Source: RUG13409 sp045546135 (GTDB taxonomy: Bacteria; Bacillota; Clostridia; Peptostreptococcales; Anaerovoracaceae). Taken from it: 21,472 nucleotides of DNA. The notes beneath the pieces are model-generated. The model ran no database searches. It was given only the letters and a program-made list of their open reading frames with translations, and was not told the origin of the DNA. Made by a program: the position numbers and the translations under genes. Shown one piece after another: positions 1 through 5,353 of the stretch; within the stretch, counting starts at the first letter, position 1; the number at the start of each line of letters is the position of its first letter. Where the stretch lies: assembly GCA_045546135.1 (NCBI GenBank), contig JAZQCD010000032.1, forward strand, positions 1 through 21,472. Reading direction: 5' to 3'.

Positions 1-69
1 AAAGACCGACCGGGATTGGTCGATCCTTTGGCGTATTATCTGAGTTAATGCTTGATTCTGCGTTGATGT

Positions 70-103
70 AGCGCCGTATACCTGACCGGTACGTACGGTG
101 CAA
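70..103 (+). ncRNA. Group II intron domain V (catalytic hairpin)
   Basis: This is a 34-nt hairpin beginning with the AGC catalytic triad (70-72). The lower stem pairs 71-78 with 95-102. A two-base CG bulge lies on the 3' side (93-94), and the upper stem TACC/GGTA (79-82 with 88-91 region) closes a small loop. Length, triad and bulge position are those of domain V. Confidence 0.8.
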
Positions 104-139
104 TGGGAGGGTGAGAGGATAACTCTCACTCTACCCTAT
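104..139 (+). ncRNA. Group II intron domain VI with branch-point A and 3' splice site
   Basis: GTGAGAG (111-117) pairs with CTCTCAC (123-129) around loop GATAA. The helix continues as 108-110 with 130-132 and 105-107 with 134-136, leaving A133 as the only unpaired base. Six bases after it the intron would end in AT (138-139). A bulged A 7-8 nt from the 3' end is the lariat branch point in this ribozyme family. Confidence 0.8.
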
Positions 140-283
140 TAGTGCGCCAGGCAGTGCATGCTCTTTACTTTAGACATGCAGGACTTTACATGGATAGCAG
201 TAAACATAATGGCATGTTAGCATATATGTGAACATTTATAATTATCATCATAGAAGGTACAATTTGTGATGCATTTATATTAT

Positions 284-295
284 ACCCCATCGGGT
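284..295. promoter_or_regulatory. hip operator O1
   Basis: ACCCCATCGGGT, an imperfect palindrome with flanks TAT and GTA, shares the half-sites ACCC and GGGT with O2 and O3. Its centre is 41 bp from that of O2. It is the most distal of three sites and is probably bound by the HipB encoded at 391-591. Confidence 0.65.
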
Positions 296-324
296 GTAAT
301 TGATGGGGCGTTATCGTATGATAT

Positions 325-336
325 ACCCGATAGGGT
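325..336. promoter_or_regulatory. hip operator O2
   Basis: ACCCGATAGGGT is the exact reverse complement of O3. It lies just upstream of the -35 box and is flanked by TAT and GTAA as in O1. Binding by HipB is inferred from its position and from autorepression in other hip operons. Confidence 0.7.
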
Positions 337-355
337 GTAAATATTCATATTTATA

Positions 356-384
356 TTGAATTATACCCTATCGGGTGCTATAAT
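356..384 (+). promoter_or_regulatory. Sigma-A promoter of hipBST
   Basis: TTGAAT (356-361), a 17-bp spacer, then a consensus TATAAT (379-384). The expected transcription start, about 7 nt after the -10 box, coincides with the A of the hipB ATG at 391. The mRNA would therefore have little or no 5' untranslated region. Operator O3 fills the spacer. Confidence 0.75.
365..376. promoter_or_regulatory. hip operator O3, between -35 and -10
   Basis: ACCCTATCGGGT lies wholly within the 17-bp spacer between TTGAAT (356-361) and TATAAT (379-384). A repressor bound here would exclude RNA polymerase. The centre is 40 bp from that of O2. Confidence 0.75.
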
Positions 385-390
385 GCTACC

Positions 391-591
391 ATGAATAATA
401 TAGGACAATATATAAAAAATCAAAGAAAGCTCCTCGGACTGACCCAGGAAGAGTTTGCTCTTAGATCAGGACTTGGCCTGAGATTTGTAAGAGAACTTGA
501 GCAAGGGAAAACCACTGTAAGATTGGATAAGGTCAATCAGGCTTTGGCTATGTTTGGTATGGAAGCAGTTCCGGGAAGGATTGAAAAGTAA
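391..591 (+). CDS. hipB: HipB-like antitoxin, XRE-family DNA-binding protein
   Basis: A 66-residue helix-turn-helix protein. The HTH covers about residues 5-57, including LGLTQEEFALRSGL and the recognition-helix stretch FVRELEQGK. In HipBST and HipBA systems HipB is the dimeric repressor and structural partner of the kinase. Here it probably binds O1-O3 and represses its own operon. The start is ATG 391: no Shine-Dalgarno sequence precedes it and the -10 box is 7 nt upstream, so translation is probably leaderless. At 66 residues it is shorter than many HipB proteins and ends right after the HTH. One base (592) separates its stop from the hipS ATG. The family call is firm; the pairing with hipS/hipT rests on gene order. 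Confidence 0.85.
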   Translation: MNNIGQYIKNQRKLLGLTQEEFALRSGLGLRFVRELEQGKTTVRLDKVNQALAMFGMEAVPGRIEK

Positions 592-592
592 T

Positions 593-925
593 ATGATTGA
601 GACCTTAAGATCTGGTAAGGTTTTTGTTCGGAATACCTACGCAGGAGATCTGAGAGAAACAGATTACGGTTATTCTTTCAAGTACGATGAAAAATATCTC
701 AAGAGTGATAGAGCTCTTCCTGTGAGTATTACATTACCTCTTAGCACAACAGAATACACAAGTAGTGTCTTGTTTTCTTTTTTTGATGGCCTTATACCCG
801 AAGGCTGGCTTTTAGATGTTGCCAGCCGAAACTGGAAGATAAACAAGAATGACAGGTTTGGACTTCTTTTAGTCTGTTGCAGGGATTGTATCGGTGATGT
901 TTCTGTTGAAGGAGAACGGCTATGA
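593..925 (+). CDS. hipS: HipS-like protein (HipA N-terminal subdomain as a separate gene)
   Basis: This 110-residue protein matches the N-terminal subdomain of HipA (Couple_hipA family). It has the GDLRETDYGYSFKYDEKYL strand region, the SITLPL strand, FFDGLIPEGW at about residues 63-72, and a DCIGDVSV end. In full-length HipA this module precedes the kinase core. In the tripartite HipBST of enteropathogenic E. coli the equivalent small protein HipS neutralises the HipT kinase. The start is ATG 593, one base after the hipB stop, with a GGAAGGA ribosome binding site at 574-580 inside hipB; an upstream in-frame ATG at 554 lies within hipB and lacks support. Its stop overlaps the hipT start as ATGA, suggesting translational coupling. 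Antitoxin function is inferred from homology. Confidence 0.82.
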   Translation: MIETLRSGKVFVRNTYAGDLRETDYGYSFKYDEKYLKSDRALPVSITLPLSTTEYTSSVLFSFFDGLIPEGWLLDVASRNWKINKNDRFGLLLVCCRDCIGDVSVEGERL

Positions 926-1803
926 TTTGTGATCCATCATTTTTCGGATTAAAAAAAATCCCCAAGATAGATTTGAATAAAGAAACGCTGGAGCTTCTGG
1001 CAGAGAAAAGTATGAGTATAGGTCTTTCTGTGCCTGGCGTGCAAAAAAAGTTGTCTCTTCATTTAAGCGATGACGATTCAGGCAGGCTTACTCTTATAGG
1101 TCATCCTGCGGGATATATTTTGAAACCACAGACACAAGAGTTTGAAAAGCTTCCTGAAGCAGAAGATCTTGTAATGGATATAGCTGAGATCATGGGAGCA
1201 AAGGTTGCTCCTCATGGTCTCATAGATCTAGACGGTGAAAAAGCATATATAACTAAAAGAGTTGACAGAGCTGAAGGGAAGATATATGCAATGGAGGACT
1301 TTTGTCAGATAAGCGGCAGGCAAGTCGCTGATAAGTACAAAGGCTCCTATGAAAGATGCGCAGCTATAATCAGAGATCATTCTGTTTTACCTGGGTTTGA
1401 TATCAGTGAGTTTTTTTTAAGGCTGGTCATATGCTTTGCTACAGGTAATTCAGATATGCATCTTAAGAATTTTTCCCTTATAGAAAAAGAACCCGGCAGC
1501 AGGGAATACGTGTTATCCCCTGCCTATGATCTTCTTCCTGTCAATCTTGTAATGCCGGAGGATAAAGAAGAAACTGCATTGACATTGAATGGCAAAAAGT
1601 CTAATATACACAGAAATGATTTCCTTAGATTTGCTAAGACTATAGGGCTTAATGACAGGGCTGCAGTTAAATTGATAAACAGCGTCGTTTCAAAAGAAAA
1701 ACTTGCAAATAGTCTTTGTGATGCTTCTTTTTTAAGCGATAAAATGAAGTCTTCTTTTAAAGATTTGCTTAGAAAAAGAATCGGTATTTTGGCAGGAGAA
1801 TAA
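922..1803 (+). CDS. hipT: HipT-like Ser/Thr protein kinase toxin
   Basis: A 293-residue HipA-family kinase without the N-terminal subdomain. The Gly-rich loop reads SVPGVQKK (residues 36-43). The catalytic segment is GNSDMHLKN, with Asp178 as the likely catalytic base and Asn183 as a metal ligand. The metal-binding aspartate is Asp203 in SPAYDLLP. All three fit an active kinase. HipA phosphorylates glutamyl-tRNA synthetase and E. coli HipT phosphorylates tryptophanyl-tRNA synthetase; the target here is unknown. Serines near the Gly-rich loop (30, 32, 36, 45) are possible autophosphorylation sites. The ATG at 922 overlaps the hipS stop by 4 nt. The opening MICDPSFFG resembles the short Cys-containing start typical of HipT. 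The stop is 3 nt before a thioesterase start. Confidence 0.88.
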   Translation: MICDPSFFGLKKIPKIDLNKETLELLAEKSMSIGLSVPGVQKKLSLHLSDDDSGRLTLIGHPAGYILKPQTQEFEKLPEAEDLVMDIAEIMGAKVAPHGLIDLDGEKAYITKRVDRAEGKIYAMEDFCQISGRQVADKYKGSYERCAAIIRDHSVLPGFDISEFFLRLVICFATGNSDMHLKNFSLIEKEPGSREYVLSPAYDLLPVNLVMPEDKEETALTLNGKKSNIHRNDFLRFAKTIGLNDRAAVKLINSVVSKEKLANSLCDASFLSDKMKSSFKDLLRKRIGILAGE

Positions 1804-1806
1804 AGT

Positions 1807-2517
1807 ATGTATTACAGCGAAACAGTAGAGCCAAGGCTCGTCGATTATACAGCTAAAGGTAATCTTGGATATGAAGCGATGCTCCATATCACAGAAACAG
1901 TGGGTACCCATCACTCACTCAGCGTAAATGACAGCTTAAAGCACGGTCATATAGCATGGATGATGGTCGACTTAAGAGTAGAAGTAAAAAGGAGACCAAA
2001 GACCGGTGAAAAGCTATGCATCAGGACATGGTCAAGAGGAAAGGCAGAAGCAGGCAGTACATATAGAGAATATGATGTAAAGTCTGAATCAGGAGAGCAG
2101 CTCTTTATGGAGAGCGCAAAGTTTGCCCTTGTAGACACCAGAGTAATGAAGATGACCAAGCTCTCCGATGAACTGATCGAAGCATACAAGCCTGAGGATG
2201 AAACGCAGTTTGACGGCGATGCCCCAAGGATGCATGCACCCGATACTTGGGAGTGCGAGATGCCTCTTATCATGAGGAAAACAGACATAGATTTCAATGG
2301 TCATGTACACAATACAAAGTATCTTGATTATGCCCTTGAAGCACTGCCTTTAGATGATTTCATGGCAGATGATTTTAGCTGCTACAGAATAGTCTTCAGA
2401 GCAGGACTTAAGTACGGACAGAATGCAGTCATCAGAAGAACAAAGACAAAAGACGGATACATCTTTGCTATAGTAGAGGGTGACAAACTCTATACGCTCA
2501 CAGAACTGAAAAGATAA
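1807..2517 (+). CDS. Acyl-ACP thioesterase (FatA/FatB family, bacterial)
   Basis: A 236-residue cytoplasmic protein with two hotdog halves, the expected size for bacterial acyl-ACP thioesterases, which release free fatty acids from acyl carrier protein. The N-terminal hotdog contains VEVKRRPKTGEKLCIRTWSRG. The second begins near residue 155 with DFNGHVHNTKYLDY, matching the plant NQHVNN motif region; Asn164 and His166 are likely catalytic. The ATG at 1807 has AGGAG at 1794-1798 inside the end of hipT, with an 8-nt spacer. The 3-nt gap to hipT means it is almost certainly in the hip transcript and so under HipB control unless an internal promoter exists. An intrinsic terminator follows. The family is clear; chain-length preference cannot be read from sequence. 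Confidence 0.88.
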   Translation: MYYSETVEPRLVDYTAKGNLGYEAMLHITETVGTHHSLSVNDSLKHGHIAWMMVDLRVEVKRRPKTGEKLCIRTWSRGKAEAGSTYREYDVKSESGEQLFMESAKFALVDTRVMKMTKLSDELIEAYKPEDETQFDGDAPRMHAPDTWECEMPLIMRKTDIDFNGHVHNTKYLDYALEALPLDDFMADDFSCYRIVFRAGLKYGQNAVIRRTKTKDGYIFAIVEGDKLYTLTELKR

Positions 2518-2536
2518 TATATTGGATAGTTCTACT

Positions 2537-2563
2537 AAAGGGGTGCGATACACCTCTTTTTTG
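2537..2563 (+). terminator. Intrinsic terminator of the hipBST-thioesterase operon
   Basis: AGGGGTG (2539-2545) pairs with CACCTCT (2551-2557), with one G-U pair, around loop CGATA; a run of T follows at 2557-2562. The surrounding sequence from TTCTACT at 2530 is nearly the same as the terminator at 4231-4257. Confidence 0.8.
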
Positions 2564-2573
2564 TTTGTTATTA

Positions 2574-2602
2574 TTGACGTTTATAGATATATTGTATACA
2601 AT
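2574..2602 (+). promoter_or_regulatory. Promoter and operator palindrome of the second hip module
   Basis: TTGACG (2574-2579), a 17-bp spacer, then TACAAT (2597-2602). The -10 box is the right half of a perfect 12-bp palindrome, ATTGTATACAAT (2591-2602), a natural site for the HipB encoded just downstream. It bears no resemblance to the ACCC-N4-GGGT operators of the first module. Confidence 0.65.
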
Positions 2603-2626
2603 AGTGAACATAAAAGGAGACATCAA

Positions 2627-2947
2627 GTGAAAAAGGCTTCATATAACATTCTTCCCGGAACGGAAGAGATACTAAAAACGATGGGCGAGCAAATAAAGCT
2701 CGCGCGACTAAGAAGAGATCTTTCTGCAGTTCTTGTAGCAGAGCGCGCAGGAATAAGCAGGGCGTCACTTTGGAAAGTAGAATCAGGAGACCCGTCTGTT
2801 GCGATGGGTATCTATGCAGCAGTGCTCCATGCACTTAACAATATGGATAAGGATCTGCTCCTTATAGCAAAAGATGACAGGCTCGGAAGGCAGCTTCAGG
2901 ACATGGGACTACTGACAAGAAAACGAGCATCAAGGAAGAAGGACTGA
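2627..2947 (+). CDS. hipB: HipB-like antitoxin, XRE-family (second module)
   Basis: A 106-residue DNA-binding protein with an XRE helix-turn-helix at about residues 20-75. It includes MGEQIKLARLRRDLSAVLVAERAGIS and a recognition helix around RASLWKVESG, then a basic C-terminal tail. The start is GTG 2627, supported by AGGAGA at 2615-2620 with a 6-nt spacer. The reading frame is open further upstream, but that extension runs through the promoter and is not credible. It is 4 nt from the hipA start, a typical antitoxin-toxin pair. It probably represses the promoter at 2574-2602 and holds the kinase inactive. It is not close in sequence to the 66-residue HipB of the first module. Confidence 0.82.
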   Translation: MKKASYNILPGTEEILKTMGEQIKLARLRRDLSAVLVAERAGISRASLWKVESGDPSVAMGIYAAVLHALNNMDKDLLLIAKDDRLGRQLQDMGLLTRKRASRKKD

Positions 2948-2951
2948 GGAT

Positions 2952-4202
2952 ATGTCGGAAAGCGAAAAAAAAATATATGTATATGATGATTTTAGTTCAG
3001 ATAGCCCTATTAGTTTAGGTATATTTCGTGTTAATTCAGTTAGAGGCACAGAAACCTATTCATTCGAGTATGATCAGGATTGGATCAAATTGGCAGGGGT
3101 GTCAATATCTCTGGATCCAGAATTAGAGCTATTTGCCGGGAGGCAATATCCGTCCGGCAGACATATCTTTCGCATGTTTTCAGACAGTGCTCCTGACCGC
3201 TGGGGAAGGATGCTCATGAACAAAAGAGAAAGAATAGGGGCTGACAGACTGGGAGAAAAACCACATAAGCTATTGGAGAGTGATTATCTTCTTGGAGTTT
3301 ATGATGAGACTCGAATGGGTGGTCTAAGATTTAAGACGGATCCTGATGGACCATTTCTATCAAATGATTCCGAAGAATCGGTACCACCTTGGGCTAGACT
3401 ACGTTCTTTGGAGGAGGCTTCAAGAAATGTAGAAGAAGATGAGCATGTTCTAAATGATAAGTGGATAGAACAACTGCTTAGACCTGGTTCATCACTTGGA
3501 GGAGCCAGGCCAAAGGCAACAGTTATCGATCCTGAAGGTTCGCTATGGATTGCAAAGTTCCCATCAAAAAATGATGAAAATAACACGGGTGCGTGGGAAA
3601 AGACAGCTCATGATCTTGCTGAAAAATGCGGATTGAATGTCCCCGAAGCGCAATTAGACAATTTCTCACCGCTGGGGAGTACGTATCTTGTAAAAAGGTT
3701 CGACAGAGATGGCAAAAAGAGGATCCATTATGCATCTGCAATGACACTTCTGGGAAAAGATGATGGCAATTCAGCAGCAGACGGGACCAGCTATCTTGAT
3801 ATAGTTTCCTTCATAAAGTCCAGCGGATCAGATCCAAAGAATGATCTAAGGGAGTTATGGAAAAGGATAGTATTCAGTATGCTCATAACAAACAGTGACG
3901 ATCATCTTAGAAACCATGCTTTTATATTCAGCAGTAAAGGTTGGAAACTGTCTCCTTTATTTGATGTGAATCCTGTTCCTTACGGTAATGAATTGTCTTT
4001 AAATGTCAATGAATATTACAATACTATGGATATTGGATTGGCTATAGAAACAGCCTATCATTATGGTCTTTCGGAGGTTGAAGCAAAAAAAATATCGCGT
4101 GAAATGTCGGATATAGTCAAAGGAACGTGGGAACAGATAGCAAGGGAAAACGGACTGACAAGAAGTCAAATCGAACAGATGCGCCCGGCATTTGCAAAAT
4201 GA
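2952..4202 (+). CDS. hipA: HipA-family Ser/Thr protein kinase toxin (full length)
   Basis: A 416-residue full-length HipA-family protein. The N-terminal subdomain (about 1-130) includes the LFAGRQYP strand region, the HIFRMFSDSAPDRWGR helix and DYLLGVYDETRMGGLRF. The Gly-rich loop is GSSLGGARPKA (179-189). The catalytic segment is NSDDHLRNHAF, with Asp316 and Asn321. The metal-binding aspartate is Asp338 in SPLFDVNP. These residues are intact, so kinase activity is expected. The GSSLGGARPK loop differs from the SVPGVQ type of HipT at 922-1803, so the two kinases belong to distinct branches and are not a recent duplication. It follows hipB by 4 nt and ends before a terminator. Substrate unknown. 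Confidence 0.88.
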   Translation: MSESEKKIYVYDDFSSDSPISLGIFRVNSVRGTETYSFEYDQDWIKLAGVSISLDPELELFAGRQYPSGRHIFRMFSDSAPDRWGRMLMNKRERIGADRLGEKPHKLLESDYLLGVYDETRMGGLRFKTDPDGPFLSNDSEESVPPWARLRSLEEASRNVEEDEHVLNDKWIEQLLRPGSSLGGARPKATVIDPEGSLWIAKFPSKNDENNTGAWEKTAHDLAEKCGLNVPEAQLDNFSPLGSTYLVKRFDRDGKKRIHYASAMTLLGKDDGNSAADGTSYLDIVSFIKSSGSDPKNDLRELWKRIVFSMLITNSDDHLRNHAFIFSSKGWKLSPLFDVNPVPYGNELSLNVNEYYNTMDIGLAIETAYHYGLSEVEAKKISREMSDIVKGTWEQIARENGLTRSQIEQMRPAFAK

Positions 4203-4230
4203 TCAAAAAAAATAATCATATTCTACTTTG

Positions 4231-4257
4231 AAGGGGTGTAATACACCTCTTTTTTTG
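4231..4257 (+). terminator. Intrinsic terminator after hipA
   Basis: AGGGGTG (4232-4238) pairs with CACCTCT (4244-4250) around loop TAATA, followed by T7. The stem and preceding TTCTACT match the terminator at 2537-2563 almost base for base. Confidence 0.82.
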
Positions 4258-4274
4258 TTTAGTATATTGCTAAA

Positions 4275-4284
4275 GTCCGCGGAC
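4275..4284. promoter_or_regulatory. GTCCGCGGAC palindrome upstream of the XRE regulator
   Basis: A perfect 10-bp GC-rich palindrome in an AT-rich leader, 38 bp before the regulator's start. It could be an autoregulatory operator. No convincing -35/-10 pair is visible around it, so the role is a guess. Confidence 0.3.
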
Positions 4285-4321
4285 AATTGAACTACTGATT
4301 AAAATGAAAGGATGCATTGAA

Positions 4322-5236
4322 ATGGATCTTGAAAAAATTGGGTCATATATCGCAGGCAAAAGAAAGGCTTTAGACCTTACGCAAAGGGAACTCGCTGAAA
4401 AACTTGGAGTTAGTGATAAATCTGTATCAAAATGGGAAAGAGGCGTATGTCTTCCTGATGTTTCACTATATACGGAGCTTTGCTCTATTCTTGGAATAAC
4501 CATAAACGAATTTATATCAGGTGAGGACATCCTAAGTGAGGATATATCAAGAAAGGCTGATGATAACATAGTTTTGGTCACAGAGGATGGTAATACCAAA
4601 AGAAAGAAACTAAAGACTTTAGCCGTTATCTTAACTTTGCTTTTGGTCATAGGCGCAGTTGCAGCCGGTACTGTTATAAGCAAACAAAGACGCCCAAGAC
4701 CAATTAACTATATCGTATCCTATGATCCTGAAAGTCCCGAGATGAGGACAATAGAAACCATCATGGGAAACAGCGGTTGTGCCATGATGAAGTATAAAAC
4801 AGATGAAAGTCTGAAACAGGTGGAGATCTGGAAATATGAGTTTGAGAAGGGAATGCTTCTAAGTTCAGAAAGAGTTGCCTCGGCGTATGCTGAAAGTTTT
4901 TCTTCAAATGTTAGCGGCGTAATTGCCTTTATCTCTGAGCTTGGTGATGAAGATATCAAGGTGATAATATCGGGTAAAGGGACTATAAGAGGGGAAGTTG
5001 ATGTTCTTGAAGACAAGCTAAAGAGCGATGAATACGCAAGGGCTTTTATGTCCATACCAAGCAGTTCACTGACCGATATATCTTATGAAGATGAGATCCC
5101 TGTATACGTAATGTATTTCGGTCGGGATGGAATTAGTGCAGTGCCTCCGGAGAATATAATGGGTGACAAAGAAGCACCTAATCGTAATGACTATACAGTA
5201 CTCTTTACAGTAAAATTCCTAAAGGAAGCATATTAG
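4322..5236 (+). CDS. Membrane-anchored XRE-family transcriptional regulator
   Basis: A 304-residue protein with three parts. Residues 1-65 form an XRE helix-turn-helix (IAGKRKALDLTQRELAEKLGVS, SKWERG, PDVSLYTEL). A charged linker leads to one hydrophobic helix at about 95-118. The last 180 residues would lie outside the cytoplasm. This architecture suggests a sensor whose outer domain reports to a DNA-binding domain at the membrane. The outer domain matches no family I recognise. The start is ATG 4322 with AAAGGA at 4307-4312; the in-frame ATG at 4304 lacks a ribosome binding site. It lies downstream of the hipA terminator and about 30 bp before the clpB promoter, so it seems a single-gene unit. 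DNA target and signal unknown. Confidence 0.75.
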   Translation: MDLEKIGSYIAGKRKALDLTQRELAEKLGVSDKSVSKWERGVCLPDVSLYTELCSILGITINEFISGEDILSEDISRKADDNIVLVTEDGNTKRKKLKTLAVILTLLLVIGAVAAGTVISKQRRPRPINYIVSYDPESPEMRTIETIMGNSGCAMMKYKTDESLKQVEIWKYEFEKGMLLSSERVASAYAESFSSNVSGVIAFISELGDEDIKVIISGKGTIRGEVDVLEDKLKSDEYARAFMSIPSSSLTDISYEDEIPVYVMYFGRDGISAVPPENIMGDKEAPNRNDYTVLFTVKFLKEAY

Positions 5237-5256
5237 TGTGAACGATTAGTGTGAAC
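5232..5256. repeat. 13-bp-period tandem repeat at the regulator stop
   Basis: ATTAGTGTGAAC occurs at 5232-5243 and again at 5245-5256, with one base between. The first copy contains the TAG stop of the regulator gene. It lies 13 bp upstream of CIRCE; function unknown. Confidence 0.6.
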
Positions 5257-5268
5257 ATTTTGTGATTG

Positions 5269-5295
5269 TTAGCACTCTCACTTGACGAGTGCTAA
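5269..5295. promoter_or_regulatory. CIRCE element (HrcA operator)
   Basis: TTAGCACTC (5269-5277), a 9-base spacer, then GAGTGCTAA (5287-5295). Both arms match the CIRCE consensus exactly, including the spacing. The HrcA repressor binds CIRCE and releases it under heat stress, when GroEL is occupied. hrcA itself is not in the window. Confidence 0.95.
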
Positions 5296-5310
5296 AAGCT
5301 GTGATATATT
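5282..5310 (+). promoter_or_regulatory. Sigma-A promoter of clpB
   Basis: TTGACG (5282-5287), a 17-bp spacer, then TATATT (5305-5310). The -35 box lies in the CIRCE spacer and its last base starts the right arm, so bound HrcA would block polymerase directly. Confidence 0.8.
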
Positions 5311-5353
5311 TATCTTGTAGTTAAGAAAACTCTTGAAAAGGGGGTTTAAATAT

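Larger units (their letters stand above)
1..139 (+). mobile_element. Group II intron, 3' end only (partial)
   Basis: The first 139 bases fit the end of a bacterial group II intron read on the plus strand. A hairpin at 1-29 (most of the stem pairs around a short loop) could be the tail of domain IV, where the intron-encoded reverse transcriptase normally lies. A 34-nt domain V follows at 70-103 and a domain VI helix with one bulged adenine at 104-137. The predicted 3' splice site is after position 139, giving the usual A-pyrimidine intron end. The reverse transcriptase ORF and the 5' end would be upstream of the window. Seen: both helices and the bulged A. Inferred: that the rest of the intron is present and active. 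Confidence 0.8.
140..355. other. Non-coding 3' exon and upstream region of the hipBST promoter
   Basis: There is no credible ORF on either strand. The stretch is AT-rich and holds short inverted repeats: TGCATG at 155-160 with CATGCA at 175-180, and a CCCCATC/GATGGGG pair at 285-291 and 302-308 that overlaps the first hip operator. Bases 140 onward are the 3' exon of the intron. I cannot tell which gene or element was the insertion target. Confidence 0.5.

Noticed and set aside
284..376. The three spaced palindromes as a degenerate CRISPR array
   Set aside because: Only 12-18 bp are shared, the spacing is regular relative to a promoter, and no cas genes are present. Operators explain them better.
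554..592. ATG 554 as the hipS start
   Set aside because: It lies within hipB with no ribosome binding site. ATG 593 begins exactly where HipA N-terminal similarity begins.
593..1803. hipS and hipT as one hipA gene broken by a frameshift
   Set aside because: The ATGA overlap is a normal coupled junction, the start of hipT resembles natural HipT starts, hipS has its own ribosome binding site, and the hipB-hipS-hipT order matches a known system.
284..4260. Similarity of GGGTGTAA in the hip operators to the loop side of the terminator at 4231
   Set aside because: The match is 8 bases and is explained by the terminator stem; the partner half-site ACCC is missing at the right distance.
5333..5353. 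TTG 5333 as the clpB start, adding seven residues
   Set aside because: It overlaps the strong AAAAGGGGG ribosome binding site, which serves ATG 5354, and the added residues are not part of the conserved ClpB N-terminus.
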